Source: Sipunculus nudus
Lineage: Eukaryota; Annelida; Sipuncula; Golfingiida; Sipunculidae
Length of the DNA stretch: 64,000 nt
Assembly: GCA_026874595.1 (NCBI GenBank)
Contig: CM049317.1
Location: 25,510,401-25,574,400 of the forward strand
Reading direction: 5' to 3'
The notes beneath the pieces were generated by a model that ran no database searches, was not told the origin of the DNA, and saw nothing but the letters and a program-made list of their open reading frames with translations. Made by a program: the position numbers and the translations under genes. Shown one piece after another: positions 25,990-38,150 of the stretch (positions are counted from its first letter, which is position 1; each line of letters starts with the position of its first letter).

Positions 25990-26540
25990 CTGAATTATGA
26001 GTGATTTTATCCCAAGGCAGATGAACAGATGTACGCTGTGCATAAGTGGTTGCAGGTGGCGCCACCAGTTTTGCCTATGATGAAGAGCTATGTGAGATCT
26101 ATACACAAGCAAAATTTTGGCCCAATCAGTCAAGTGCTTCCCGAGATATGAGCTTGGATGTCTGCAGAATTAAAGTGAATGTAGGTGGCGCCACATGTCA
26201 TAAAATTGAGAAAGCTGTCCAGAATGTATCAACCTGCAAAATTTCAGGTGGAAAAGTCAAACACTGCTGAGATATGAGTGATTTTATCCCAAGGCAGATG
26301 AACAGATGGACGCTGTACAAAAATGGTTGCAGGTGGCGCCACCATTTTTAGTGTATGTTATAAAGCTATCAAAGGGCTACATTTGTGCATTTTTTTTTGC
26401 CTGATCGGTCAAACGGTTCCCGAGATATGTGGTTTTATGGGTGGAAACCGACACACAAACGGACGATGGGCAGCGAGGAAAGGTCAGAGGTCAACCAATA
26501 ATGAGGGCGCAGCAGTTCACATGTGACCTGATGAACAACC
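25990..26540 (-). mobile_element. Family D fragment
   Basis: Near-copy of 29280-29720 and the reverse of 33130-33600. Shared phrases are CAGATGAACAGATGGACGCT, GGTTGCAGGTGGCGCCACCA and GGTCAAACGGTTCCCGAGAT. Palindromes lie at 26055-26066 and 26332-26343. Both termini are missing. The open frames here are repeat artefacts. Confidence 0.65.
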
Positions 26541-26569
26541 CGATTTACTTAAAATGCAAACCAAGTGTT

Positions 26570-27450
26570 TTCAAACAGTTGAAAGATATAGTTCCAACAA
26601 TCTGGGAATTCTGCATCTAGACATTGTGTTCTAGGTCCAGTTGTTACAATTTGTGCCATGTTAACAGATGACAACATCCTTAAAGGTCTCAAAAATAGAG
26701 AAAAAAATTTCGAAAAATTAAAAAAAATATAGGTGGCACCACCAGTCTGCAGAAACTGATGAAAGACTCCATAATCTATATCCATGCAAAGAATCATGGT
26801 GATCTCTGCATCAGTTGTTCAGATACTTCGGCTTTTGTATCAAATTGTCCATTATTCTGAGGGATACTTCGGAGTCCTATAGCCAGAAGGATATGGGAAA
26901 CAGAGACCTAACTTCAGGTTTCCACATACACTTTTCATGGGCCTCCTTGCATGACAAGAATGAAGATTCTTGGTCCAGTCGTTACGATTTGTAGCCTGCT
27001 GACAGATAACTACATCCTTAAAGGTCTCAAAAATAGAGAAAAAAAATGTAAAAATTTGAAAAAAATACAGGTGGTGCCACCAGTCTGCAGGAACTGATGG
27101 AACACCTCTTGATCAATAAGTATGTCAAAAATCATGCCCTTCAATGTTGTAGTTATTGAGATGTTGCAGTGTTTTACAATTTTTTTTATTATTCTGGGGG
27201 GGGGGGGGGGGGGTAATTTGGAGCTTCACAGCTCAAAGGATATGGGTAACAGAGACTGTATTTCAGGTTTCCATGGAGACTTTTCATAGGGCTCTCACTG
27301 TGTCGAGAATGAAGAATTTAGGTCCAGTCTTTACGATATGTGCCCTGTTAACAGATGTTCACATTTTGAAAGGTCTCAAAAATAGAGAAACAATTCGTAA
27401 AAAAATCTAAAAATAAAGGTGGCGCCAACAATCTGCAGAAACTGATAAAA
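26570..27450 (+). repeat. Tandem repeat, ~340-350 bp unit, ~2.5 copies
   Basis: AAGGTCTCAAAAATAGAGAAA occurs near 26683, 27021 and 27370, each followed by a GTGGCACCACC or GTGGCGCCAAC motif, CAGTCTGCAGAAACTGAT and, in one unit, an 18-base G run (27196-27213). Further halves of this unit flank the family D insertion at 33025-34152. Confidence 0.75.
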
Positions 27451-28850
27451 ATTTCTATAAACATTTTTTTTATACTTTTAAAATTTAAACAGGCAAAGGT
27501 AAAGAGGCCTTGTTTTGAAGTCATACAGTTACACTGCATTTAAATTTGTACTAGTAGGCCGATGGAATGTGTAGGACCTAAGAATCAATTCGAATTACCA
27601 ATTCATTATCTTTCTGTTTTAATCTCAATTTAATTATTACTTTATTGGAAACTTTCAGACATTCTCTCAAATAAACGCAAACATTCAATCACTATGCAGG
27701 GGCAAAGATGCTACAGCTCAACAGGGAGCGCCAAAGCACATGTTCATTTTAATATTAAGGGTCAAAACCCCTATTTTAATAGGGTATATCTTATGAGTAT
27801 AAATAAGCTCATGTTGTGGTGATAAGGTATTATTTTATCTCTAAACATTACAAGCATTAGCATGCACTAGAGCTATAGACATATTGGGCTATTATAAATG
27901 AATATAGTGTAATTTATGATTAAATGAATCATGAGACAACCTTACCAAAGGATTAATATGGAGTAAGATGTAGGGTTTTATTTTTATCATTTGGGAGGAA
28001 TTGAACATATGTTTGAGCAAATATGACGGCAATGACAGTATACTAAGCAGTGACTGAATGATGATAAAGATATTTTTATGAAGGATCTATGGTGTATGGA
28101 GGTCTGCAAGATTTCGATTTGACAGATCTATATAAAGTTATGATCAACTATGCTGATGAGTGGACTTATGAATTGATGACTGCATGACCTGCGTATTATT
28201 TATTATGTCTGTTGTCAGTATTATTTAGATATAATATTTTGCCATAATTATTCTGTGAGTCATATATCTTGTTTTACTTTGTGTACTGGGTGTTCTAGGT
28301 GATAATGCGTTGAAGTGGGATTTTTTCATTACATAAAATTCTTGTTCAAATTTATAAATTACAATTTGTAAAATGACATATAATATATATCAGAGGAGAT
28401 TCACAATACTTAATTGCCTCACCATTTAACTATAACTTTGTCAGATAACATTAAATCATGCATACACACATATATTTATCTTTTACAACAAATAATTATA
28501 TTCAATATTTGCAAAACAGTATATCTGAAAAAAATATAACTTGATTCAGAATTTATGCTATTAAATTGCACCCAATTTATTCATAATTTTGCTCATCAAT
28601 TATCAAATAATGATTCTTGATGAGTAAAATTATATTTTAATTTATTAAAAATTATACAAAAGAAAATTTATTTCTTTAAACATGATACATTAACACATGA
28701 CAATATAGAATAATCTTTGATTTCAATATATCGATCTAATTGTTGGATTTGGGGTTTAATGATTCAATCTCTCTGTTTATATTTTCTTTAATTATCAAAT
28801 TTTATGCAGTTGCAATAAAACTATTGTCGATAGTGCTCAGGTGCAAGGAG
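27451..28850. other. AT-rich sequence without recognised features
   Basis: No open frame, tandem repeat or recognised element end. Possibly old degraded insertion sequence. Confidence 0.4.
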
Positions 28851-28974
28851 TCAATTTGTGTGTGTGTTCAAGCCCATTACTTATAGAAATTACATTTAAC
28901 AGTCTTAATTTCTGGCATGTATAAAGGAAATATATAGGAAAATACTCCTGATATATATCAAGAACAAGGCCTAC

Positions 28975-31866
28975 AGGCCTAATGCGAACCTGTGCAATGA
29001 GATAACACCAGGTATAATGCTTCAATGCTGGACTATTACTTTTCAAGAACATGTCTAACATGGTTGCACCACCAATTTTGTATATGATTAAGAGCTATGT
29101 GAGATCTATAAACATGCAACATTTTTGCCCAATCGGTCAAATGGTTCCTGAGATATGAGCTTGGATGTCTGCAGCTTAAATTTGAGTGTACGTGGCGCCA
29201 CTGTCATAAAACAAGAAAGCTGTCAAGGATGTATATACCTTCAAAATTTTACATGGATAAGTCAAACAACTGCCAAGATATCAGTGATTTTATCCCAAGG
29301 CAGATGAACAGATGGACGCTGTGCGCAAAAGATTGCAGGTGGCGCCGTATAGATCTCCCATAGCTCTTTATCATACGCAAAATTTTGGCCCAACTGGTCA
29401 AACGGTTCCTGAGACATTAGCTAACGCCACCTGTCATAAAATCAAGAAAGCTGTCCAAGATGTATACACATGCAAAATTTCAGTGTTTTTTTATCCCAAG
29501 GCAGATGAACAGATGGACGCTGTGCAAAAATGGTTGCAGGTGGCGCCACCATTTTAGTGTATGTTATTAAGCTTTCCAAGGGCTACATTTGTGCAAAATC
29601 TTTAGCCTTATCGGTCAAACGGTTCCCGAGATATGTGGGTTTATGTGTGGAAACAGACACACAAATGGACGCTGGGCAGAGAGGAAAGGTCAGCGGTCAA
29701 CCAAAAATGAGGGAGCAGCAGTTCACATGTGACCAATCATAATTCCAAATTTTAAAAAATTCTGCTCAGTGGTTATAGAGTTCTCCGGAAACCTCTGCGG
29801 TGATGGCGGCAGCGTCCGCGTCGACTGAAAACATAGTATCCGCAAAACTCTACTTTGGTAGATACAATGATTGTAGCTGGCACCACCAGTCTTATATACA
29901 ACGAAGAGATATATTAATATGCCCAATGTCAGACTGATATGTCAAACCCCTCCTGTGAAATAAGCAGGGACATACACTGTGCAAAAATTATTGAAGGTTG
30001 CGCCACCAGTCTTGTACACTATAAAGCTACCCGATATGTATAAACATGCCCAATTTTAGGCTGATGTATCAAATTCCTCTGTAGAAATAAGCAGGCGCAA
30101 ACACTGCAAAAAGTCAATGTAGGTGGAACCACCTGTCCTGTGAATGAGACTACCATCAAAGATGCACATCAGTCCAATACATCAAACTTCCCCAGAGTTT
30201 GATGCACTGGGCTGACAAGGCTTAGGTGAGTAAGGCAGTTGCCCCCGAGTAACCTGTGACAAATTGCTGCCTCAAGCTACTGCACTGAGTGAACTCTTGA
30301 CCTGCACCTGGGTACCGCACTAAGTGAACCTGGCTGCACTGAGTGAAGTCTTGACCTGTTGCATAATCTGACACAGTTGGCAGTCTGCCAAAGCTATAAA
30401 TAGATTCAGGCTGAACTATGGTGCCAAATATGATGCAGTGAGCAGTCTGCCAAAGCTATAAATAGCATGCAACTACTATACCTGACCTTGACCTATACCT
30501 GGCTGCACTTCTTCCAATCCTGGCCTGTGCCAAAACTATTTATAGAGCTGACATCATCTTGGCTATTGGCCAACATCAAGGCACTGGCACTCTGCCAATG
30601 GTAAACCAGGTGCTGCCATCTGTATACAAAAGTGGTCCCTACTTGAAATAACTTTGAAATTTATTTTCCCAATACGAAATGCTTTTCAGCTGACTTTTTA
30701 TAAAAAAGAAATCAGGAATATGTTTAAAATTATTACGGATGCATACTGAATGCAAAATTAAAATACAGAAATATCTCATTCATGGCAAATTCTTGAATTA
30801 AGTTGAGTAGGGATACCAATAATTTATAATCCAGGTACAGTTGTCTTTTATATAGTCACAGAGAGCTGAATATTCATGATTGTAACATTGCCTGGTATGA
30901 TAAATAACTGAATTCATAAATCTAAATTTTTTAAAAGCTTTTAAAAAAACTTTCTTGTCAATATTAACTAAAGATAACCTGAAAATCTAAATGTCTAGTT
31001 GCATGATGTAATAGATGCGGATAAACTGGTGCCAGGCTAGATGTAACAGCATAACACAGCTAACATATATGGTAAAATGACTCAATTCAATCTCCATAAT
31101 TCAGCCAAAAATCATTCAAGTGGAACCATTAATGACAATTATTATAAGAATTATTGTAGCGATTATTCTTGTAAAATATTTAACAAACTGGCTTCAGTGG
31201 CATCAGTCAAAAAACGTTTCACAGGTTTAAAACTCATATAGGAAGATACAGCAAACTGGCTAAGTTCAGTTTCCCATAACTCAGCCGAAAAGCACTGAAC
31301 CAAAACCATTTGAACAAACTTGAATTATCAACATCTGAGGATAATTAATATGTGAGATTTAAGAATTTGGCTCATTGGATTTTGAGAAGAAGATCTTTGT
31401 ATCCACTGAGCTAAAATGGGCTGGTATGGCACATGACAAAATTCGGCTTCCCATAACTTAGCCAAAAGTCACTGAAAAGAGACCATTTAAACAAACTGCA
31501 ATTGCACAGTTAACAAAGTTCAACCTCCTGTAACTTGGCCAAAAATCTCCGAAGTGGGATCATTCGAACAATCTTAAGAAAGATTGTTCCAGGGATCATT
31601 TCTGTGAAATATTTGACAATTTGGCTGGACAGTTTCGGAGAAGAAGATTTTTAAAGCTTTTTTTAGCTTTTTCCCAATAAAATCTAGGAAAATCCAGTTA
31701 GAAAAAAATAAACAAAATCCAATATAGTATTTTGGGTGACTGATTATTTGCCAAAAACAGGTGATGCTAGCTCCTGCCGTTTTTTGATATAGCTATGGTT
31801 AAGTACAGACGACGCACGACACACGACGCACGACGCCGCACCATCGCATAAGCTCACAGGTTCGCT
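28975..31866 (-). mobile_element. Family B Helitron/Helentron-like element, full-length, nested in family A
   Basis: Reverse-complement counterpart of 14500-17051. The 5' end AGCGAACCTGTGAGC reads down from 31866 after a T-run. The 3' end ACAGGTTCGCATT plus the AGGCCT palindrome ends in CCTTG|TT at 28975. It sits in the family A T-run CTGTTTTT. A family D fragment interrupts it at 29062-29863. The sub-repeat zone lies at 30180-30560. Confidence 0.75.
29062..29863 (-). mobile_element. Family D element, 3'-truncated, nested inside family B
   Basis: Its 5' end (GCGGATACTATG in reverse) is at 29863. It matches 33025-33600 in reverse order, including TTCTCCGGAAACC, GGAAACAGACACAC and the GGTTGCAGGTGGCGCCACCA unit (palindrome 29539-29550). 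The CTAG end is missing; the left junction is near 29062. Confidence 0.65.
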
Positions 31867-32140
31867 AAAAACAGATAGGTCGTTTTGTTATTAGGCAGTC
31901 CTGAAGTGTGATAATAGGTTTTTAATGGAAATTTGAGGTTTTTCCTTAAATTTTTTGAGGAACGAAGTTGCAGTGATCCAGTTTTTGATTTGTAGGAAAT
32001 CTTGGGGACATCTAACAGTATGCCAAATTTTAGATTCATAGGTCTATCGGTTTCAAAATGTACCAGTCTAATGGTCAGACGAAGGGACGACAGACAATGG
32101 ACCACAACTATAGCCCAGATGACTTATAGTCAGCTGAGTT

Positions 32141-32800
32141 AAAAATGGGTCCAGTGACCTTGACCTCTGACCAGGTAACCTCAAAATCTACAGATTTCCT
32201 CACTTTGGGCAAGTAAGCCATGTGTGGAAGATGGAAAGTTTGGGATGAAAATTTTGGCTTGAAATGCATACACTATTTTTAAAGAAATGGGTCCTTTAAC
32301 CCTGACCTTTGACCATTGGACCCCAAATCAAACAAGTTCTTACCTTAGTGATGAGCCACACTGTGGTACATAAGTTTAGTTTGAAACAAATATGTCAAAC
32401 TTAACTGGAGTTATCATCCGGAAACTAATTTGTGAACTTATTGCACCTATGACCTTGACCTTTAACCTTGTGACCCCAAATTCATTGATGCTCTCCCCAT
32501 ACAACCAAATCAGCTAAATGCGCAAGACGGAAAGTTTCGGAAGAAAAAACTTGGCTTAAAATGCAGCAATAAACGTTTTTAAATAAGTGAGTCCTGTGAC
32601 CCTGACCCCTGACTTCATGACCAAAAAATCATACAGGTCCATGCTTTAGTGGTGGGCCATATGTAAATCAAGTTTAAAATCCGTGTCAATCCAACCTGGA
32701 GTTATCACCTGGAAACTATTTGTGTGGATGGATAGAAGAACAGATAGACAGACAGGGCGATTACTATAGGGCATCCACTTGTGATCAATAAACACACCAG
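32141..32800 (-). repeat. Degenerate ~150-170 bp tandem units with AGGTCA cores
   Basis: About four units containing TGACCTTGACCTCTGACC-like cores (near 32157, 32300, 32450 and 32600) and AAGATGGAAAGTTTGGGATG. These are the reverse of the units inside the elements at 18057 and 20453. Confidence 0.7.
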
Positions 32801-33024
32801 GTTTTGGAATACTAGATGTAATCACAGCTGAGAAACCGACATGGTTGTCATATTATAGTAAAAAAAAAATAAATAAAATATTTGTTCAAATAAGAAACAA
32901 TATAGGTGGTGCCATCACATTTCGGAAACTGACAAAACCAGTCATGGTCAAGATTTAAGGCAAGTTTCATTATAATGCATGCATTAATTATCAAGATATT
33001 GGAGGTTTTGTATCACTTCGTTTT

Positions 33025-34152
33025 AGCGGATACTATGTTTTTGACCGGGTTCCGCCGCCGCCGCATTCGTTTCCGGAGAACTCCTCTGAGACTACTGGAC
33101 GGATTTTTCCTAAACTTACACAAATTATTGGGTCACATGTGAACTGGTGCCTAACCAAGTGACCTTGACCTCTGACCTTTCCTCTCTGCCCAGCGTCCGT
33201 TTGTGTGTCTGTTTCCACACATAAACCCACATATCTCGGAAACCGTTTGACCGATCAGGAAAATTGTTTTACACTAATGTAGCCCTTAGATAGCTTTATA
33301 AAATAAACAAAAATGGTGGCGCCACCTGTAGCCATTTTTGCACAGCATTCATCTGTTTGTCTGCCTAAGGTTAAAATAACTCATATCTCTGCAGTGGTCT
33401 GACTAATTCACCTGAAATTCGGCAAGCGTATATATCCTAGATAGCTTTCTTGATTTTATGACAGGTGGCGCCACCTACCTTCACTTTTACGCAGCAGACA
33501 TCCAAGCTCATATCTCAAGAACCGTTCGACCAATCAGGAAAAAAAATTTACACAAATGTAGCCCTTGGATAGCCTTATAATATACAAAAAAATGGTGGCG
33601 CAACCTGCAGCCATTTTCGCACTGCGTCCATCTGTTTGTCTGCGTTGGGATAAAAATCACTCATATCTCTGCAGTGGTTTGACAAATTACCTGAAATTCG
33701 GCATGCGTATACATCCGGCATAGCTTTCCTGATTTTATGACAGGGGGCGCCACCTACATTCACCTTCACGCTGCAGACATTAATGTTTATATTTCCGGAC
33801 TCGTTTGACCAATCAGGAAAAAAAATTACACAAATGCAGCCCTTGGATATCTTTATAACATACACAAAAATGGTGGCGCCACCTGCAGCCATATTTCCAC
33901 AGTGTCCATCTGTTTGTCTGCGGTGGGATAAAATCAGTCATATCTCTGCAGTGGTTTGACTTTTCCACATAAAATTTTGCATGTGTATACATCTTGGATA
34001 GTTTCTCGTTCAAATAACAGGCAGAGATCCATTCTAATATGTAACACATGTAACTCTATTTCCGCTTGCCACTCAATCCATGCCTCACTTCACCCGTCCT
34101 TCTCTGATTTTGGCGGATACACGTAGTCGCTTGTCGACTCCCCGTATTCTAG
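33025..34152 (+). mobile_element. Family D Helitron-like element, full-length (1128 bp)
   Basis: The 5' end is TTTT|AGCGGATACTATG with a GCCGCC-rich stretch. The 3' end has the 5-bp stem AGTCG-CTTGT-CGACT, then CCCCGTATTCTAG|TTTT at 34152. It splits a copy of the ~345-bp repeat: the flanks 32850-33024 and 34153-34260 join to match 27100-27265. The interior has three ~260-290 bp units with GGTGGCGCCACC palindromes (33315, 33474, 33872) and a perfect AGGTCA direct-repeat set in reverse (33160-33178). Long minus-strand frames are repeat artefacts. Confidence 0.75.
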
Positions 34153-34170
34153 TTTTTTTTTTTATTATTC

Positions 34171-34387
34171 GGGGGGGGGGGGGGGGGGTAGGGGTACTTT
34201 CAAGCCCCATAGCTCGGAGGATATTGGTAACAGTGACCTAATTTCAAAGAAGTCTAAGTATGGTAAACAAGGTTATGGGAGGAATACACATCAGGGTAGA
34301 ATTTCTGTTGCAGTTGGGTTTCTTTGTTTCTGTGATTATGATATGAAAACATCAGAAGGGGGGGGGGGGGGGGCGGGGGGGGGGCGG
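34171..34387 (+). repeat. Two poly-G runs
   Basis: 18 G at 34171-34188, then a G-run broken by single C at 34358-34387. The first belongs to the ~345-bp repeat unit also seen at 27196. Confidence 0.9.
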
Positions 34388-35762
34388 TCATAAGAGGAAC
34401 ATTATGGGTGACTACATACAAGGCTTTGGCTTCTGCCAGGATTTGGTTTCTGTGCTAAATTGTACTTAAATGTCTGGAGAGAGGAGAGTTTAAGTGTAAC
34501 AATTTACAACAAGATTGATATGTTCCCCAATCCATTCAATCTGACCAATAATAATTTGAGGTAAGACTATTATTTTCCTATAACTATTAGTAAATGCAAA
34601 TTTTGGTTGAAATGACAGAAACCTATTTCAGCCCTGTTGGCAGAAACTTAATGACATAAACCGGCAATAGCAGATACTTGCCAACCCCTATATAATGTCA
34701 TCTAAATAGTAACAAAGATACAATGTCACTTCCCATTCTTATAGCAACGTAAGGCTTTATTTTTTTTCTGCAAAGCCGTTAATACACATTATTTTTATGC
34801 TAGGTCATTAGACCCAAATACATATATTAAAGGTAGCTTTTGTGATAGATTATATTGCCTTGTGCCCCGCATGGTACTCCAAACCAATTTATGAAATATT
34901 ATTTCTTTATCATATACATAAGCTGAATAACTACTATATAAACTTTTTATGGCATTATAATAAAGTTTGCAATAAATTGTTAGTCTAAACAGCCTTGGCA
35001 CACAGGGTTTTCATTAAGGATGCATGGCCATCATCAAATGCTACATCTCAGTGGCAGTGTAAACTGTAAACAAATGTGCTATAATAGTATTTATATAATA
35101 CCATAAAAGTATCAAAACACTCATTTTGGGTTTTTTTCACCAAATTTAACTTCATGGAGATATACATTTAAAACCCAGATCCCAAGCCAAATCTATTATT
35201 CTATCTATCTATTAATCTATTACCCTCAGGGTAATCTGTCGAGATATTTGAGTAGAAAAGTATCTACAGACGTATTTAATAATATGTTTGGTTCAAATCA
35301 TAAAAAAACAAGTCTGTTTTGTAACATAATTTGACATTTAACACTGCCCCAAGGCACGGACCTGACGGATCCTACGGACTGCTTACGTTTGAACCTCACC
35401 TTCAGGAAAAAAACCCATGTGATTTTGTTATTTTTTTATATTCTTAAATCTTTCACCGGATCGGTCATTTAAAAAGCTTAGGGACTCTGCCTTGTTCGTA
35501 TATCAGTAACACAGGTATATTTATTGGTAGAAATATGGAAAATGTGGAAATTGATGTTCGGGGTCCAGGGTCTGAGTGTCTGGGTTTTACACACTGCCTC
35601 CACTTTTACTCATTTTTTTTATATGGTAGATTCAATTAACCCCCATTGAACTGTTCTTCAAATAGTCTAAAATGCAAAATTACCAAATACAGAATGAAAA
35701 CAAAATATTTAAAACTGCTCACATCGCCCAGGGATGAAAAGCCAGAAAGGCCCAACAAAGGG
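34388..35762. other. No feature recognised
   Basis: AT-rich sequence. Near 35560-35600 is a GGGTCCAGGGTCTGAG...GGGTTTTACACACTG phrase that recurs in reverse at 36811 and forward at 37362. No supported gene. Confidence 0.4.
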
Positions 35763-36462
35763 AGCGACTATAGAACGCAGGCTTCAGAGCGAATTTAGGA
35801 TCACTCGCGCACTGTCTCGACGAGGTTATCAGTGTATACTGTCGGATGTAATGATGTTTAGAATTTATGTAATGGAGGAGTGTTTTATATGGTTTAGAAT
35901 TAATGCACAAGTTGAAAATAACTTTGTAAGAATGGAGGCTAAGACTAATAAATCTGAGCTAATTAGTCAATTGTGTGAATACAGATGCTCGGATCTCCTG
36001 TAATCCCTTACTTAGACAAACAGAGGGTAGCTGGTAGAGGCCTGACTTACAATTTTATAGGACTGCCCTATCCTTGCACTTGCCTACCTGCCAGGATAGG
36101 CCAGTACTGGCAGTAGCACTTCTGACCCTTATCGAAAGGCCGAAGCTAATTGGGACCGCTGTGTAGAAAGGGGATTGAGACTCAGAACATATATATAGGC
36201 CTATTTTTTCCTTTCCATTATTTTCCCCTTGCTCAGATATAATACATACCATGGAATTTTATGGCCCGAGTATAGGTGGGTCTAAACTGACTGGACCGTC
36301 TCATATTAGTAGTAATCCGCACATAAGCCATGACATGGCTGATGATATGACATCGACATGCCTAGCACTTACATTACATTACACGAATCTTAAACATCAT
36401 TACGTCCGTCCGTATACACCCATAACCTCGTCTATGAAGACTGGATTCTATACTCGCTCCAA
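35763..36462. mobile_element. Possible inverted-repeat element with ~100-bp arms
   Basis: The left arm (35763-35883) reads GGAGCGACTATAGAA... CGACGAGGTTAT... GTAATGATGTTTAGAATT. The right arm (36365-36462) is its diverged reverse complement, ending GGAGCGAGTATAGAAT in reverse reading. About 480 bp separates them. A solitary related copy lies at 10160-10275. The whole could be one element with long terminal inverted repeats or two independent copies in opposite orientation. Open frames over the arms are not supported as genes. Confidence 0.45.
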
Positions 36463-38150
36463 TTTTTTTTCCCGATGATATATCACGCGGAAGCCTAGCA
36501 CGTATTTTGACTGTAACAGGACACTGGGTGGGCGATATTACAACCAAGACGACTTTGCTGAAGTAACACACGGACTCTAGAGATACCAGAAGCAGAAAAC
36601 AATTTTCCTTGTTTTAACGTCACACATAAAAATTAAATTAAACAAAATAAACCATCAGTATGTTACTAAAGTACTAAAGTATATTTTATCTTGTTCTTCT
36701 GACGTCGTTTTGGATGGTGACATTGTTGACAATTTTAATGTTAGGCCCTAACGAAGATTCAATTGTAGTCATCAATACGGATAAAGGCTCAGTTGGACTA
36801 TAAACATGGGCAGTGTATTAAACCCGGACCCCGCGGACCCCACACATGCACCTCCCCGGAGTCGTATCTTTCATCTAGGCCTAAATGAAATGCATGGTGC
36901 ATGCTTAAGGCTTAATTGTCTAACGCTGATCTTCATATAAACTACAATAATGTACCAATTAAAAATAATAAATTTCTTCTCATATTTTATCATATATTTG
37001 TTGGTCCACTTTTTATAGATATATTACTACTATAACTTTAAAATTGCAGGCTTTTTTAGTTTAAGAAAAGTAAATAAATTACACGAAACCTATGTTATAT
37101 ATGGAAAACACACATATATTCACAGTTTAGATCGCCTCGATCCGTAATGGTCGAGTTCGTCATAAGAATCTTTACTATGCCCGCATTATTAAATTTTCGT
37201 TTTAAAAAATTAACTAATAAAATGTAATGTGTGAAATAGGCCAAGTCCCAGTTCTTCTCTCATCATAAAGAAAAGGAAATGTTTTTTTCCACTCCCCTAG
37301 GCATATTAGTGTTTTCCGTATATATATCATGGAACATAAAGGTAGGCCTATATAAAGCGGTCTTGGGTTCGGGATCCGTGGGCTTCGGGTTTTACACACT
37401 GTCACAGAAAAGACGAAATGTAACAGCCACTATCTGTTGCTGTTTTTTTGTAGTGTTAAAACATAATATTCAAGACTTTAGAAAAAAAAATGGGATTAAA
37501 CATGATAAATTACGAGAAAAATAGGACGGCTTCGCTCGGCCTCAATATCCGAGAGTAACATCAATATTTTATCTGTATGAAATTATGGTAACGTAAACGT
37601 CGAAAGCCCGAAGAATATCCTGTAAAACATGAATTGCGATGTCTGATTTGAACGAGTTTACATCTCTGAGAAAGCATAATTTATTTGCCTTTGACAAAGC
37701 TATGGAGCGGACATTCCATTAGTTGAAGCTAGGTGTTTAGAGTTAGGGCCTACTGTAAGCTAGTTGGACGATGGGATAGCAACAGCGACCTCTGGTGCAG
37801 AAGCTCACTGATATCGTACGTGAAGCTCTCAGATAAAAGAAGGAAACAAATGTCAGTCATTTGGGACGACTCGGGAGGTGAAAGCAGCTGCACCGATAGT
37901 ATCGTGTGCAGTTATAACACATGTATGGATGTGATGACGATAATTACCGGTGCAGGTTTTCGCATCAGGCGTATTCACAATTGTCTCACTAGTATTGCAC
38001 TTCCATGCACTTTCATTTAGAAATTGTCCAAATGTTGGATACACGTTATCTTTTCTCACACCCTATGTCCTAAATTTAACTTTAATTTGAGTCGGGCGTG
38101 TTTATTGACTATATATTCACGCCTTACTGTTTTTCTTTGAGGTAGATTCA
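36463..38150. other. No supported gene; low-copy repeats
   Basis: It contains the GGGTTTTACACACTG-type phrase at 36811 (reverse) and 37362, and at 38005-38060 a ~60-bp phrase (TTTAGAAATTGTCCAAATGT) also found near 46205. The 95-codon plus frame at 37733-38020 and the overlapping minus frame have no recognisable domain. Confidence 0.4.

Larger units (their letters stand above)
28850..32140 (-). mobile_element. Family A element split by a nested family B insertion
   Basis: The 5' end, in reverse complement, is at 32140 (AACTCAGCTGAC after a T-run). Family A interior runs down to 31867. The same interior resumes at 28974 and continues to about 28850 (reverse reading: TTTATACATGCCAGAAATTAAG). 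Together they reconstruct the contiguous stretch seen at 6330-6430. No 3' end was identified. Confidence 0.65.

Noticed and set aside
29312-33892. Recurring frames with VAGGATIF / WLQVAPPF-like peptides
   Set aside because: They are translations of the GGTGGCGCCACC units in several frames and both orientations; no start, splice or conserved length.
37733-38059. Plus and minus frames in a less AT-rich patch
   Set aside because: No recognisable domain, and part of the sequence is a dispersed repeat also near 46205.
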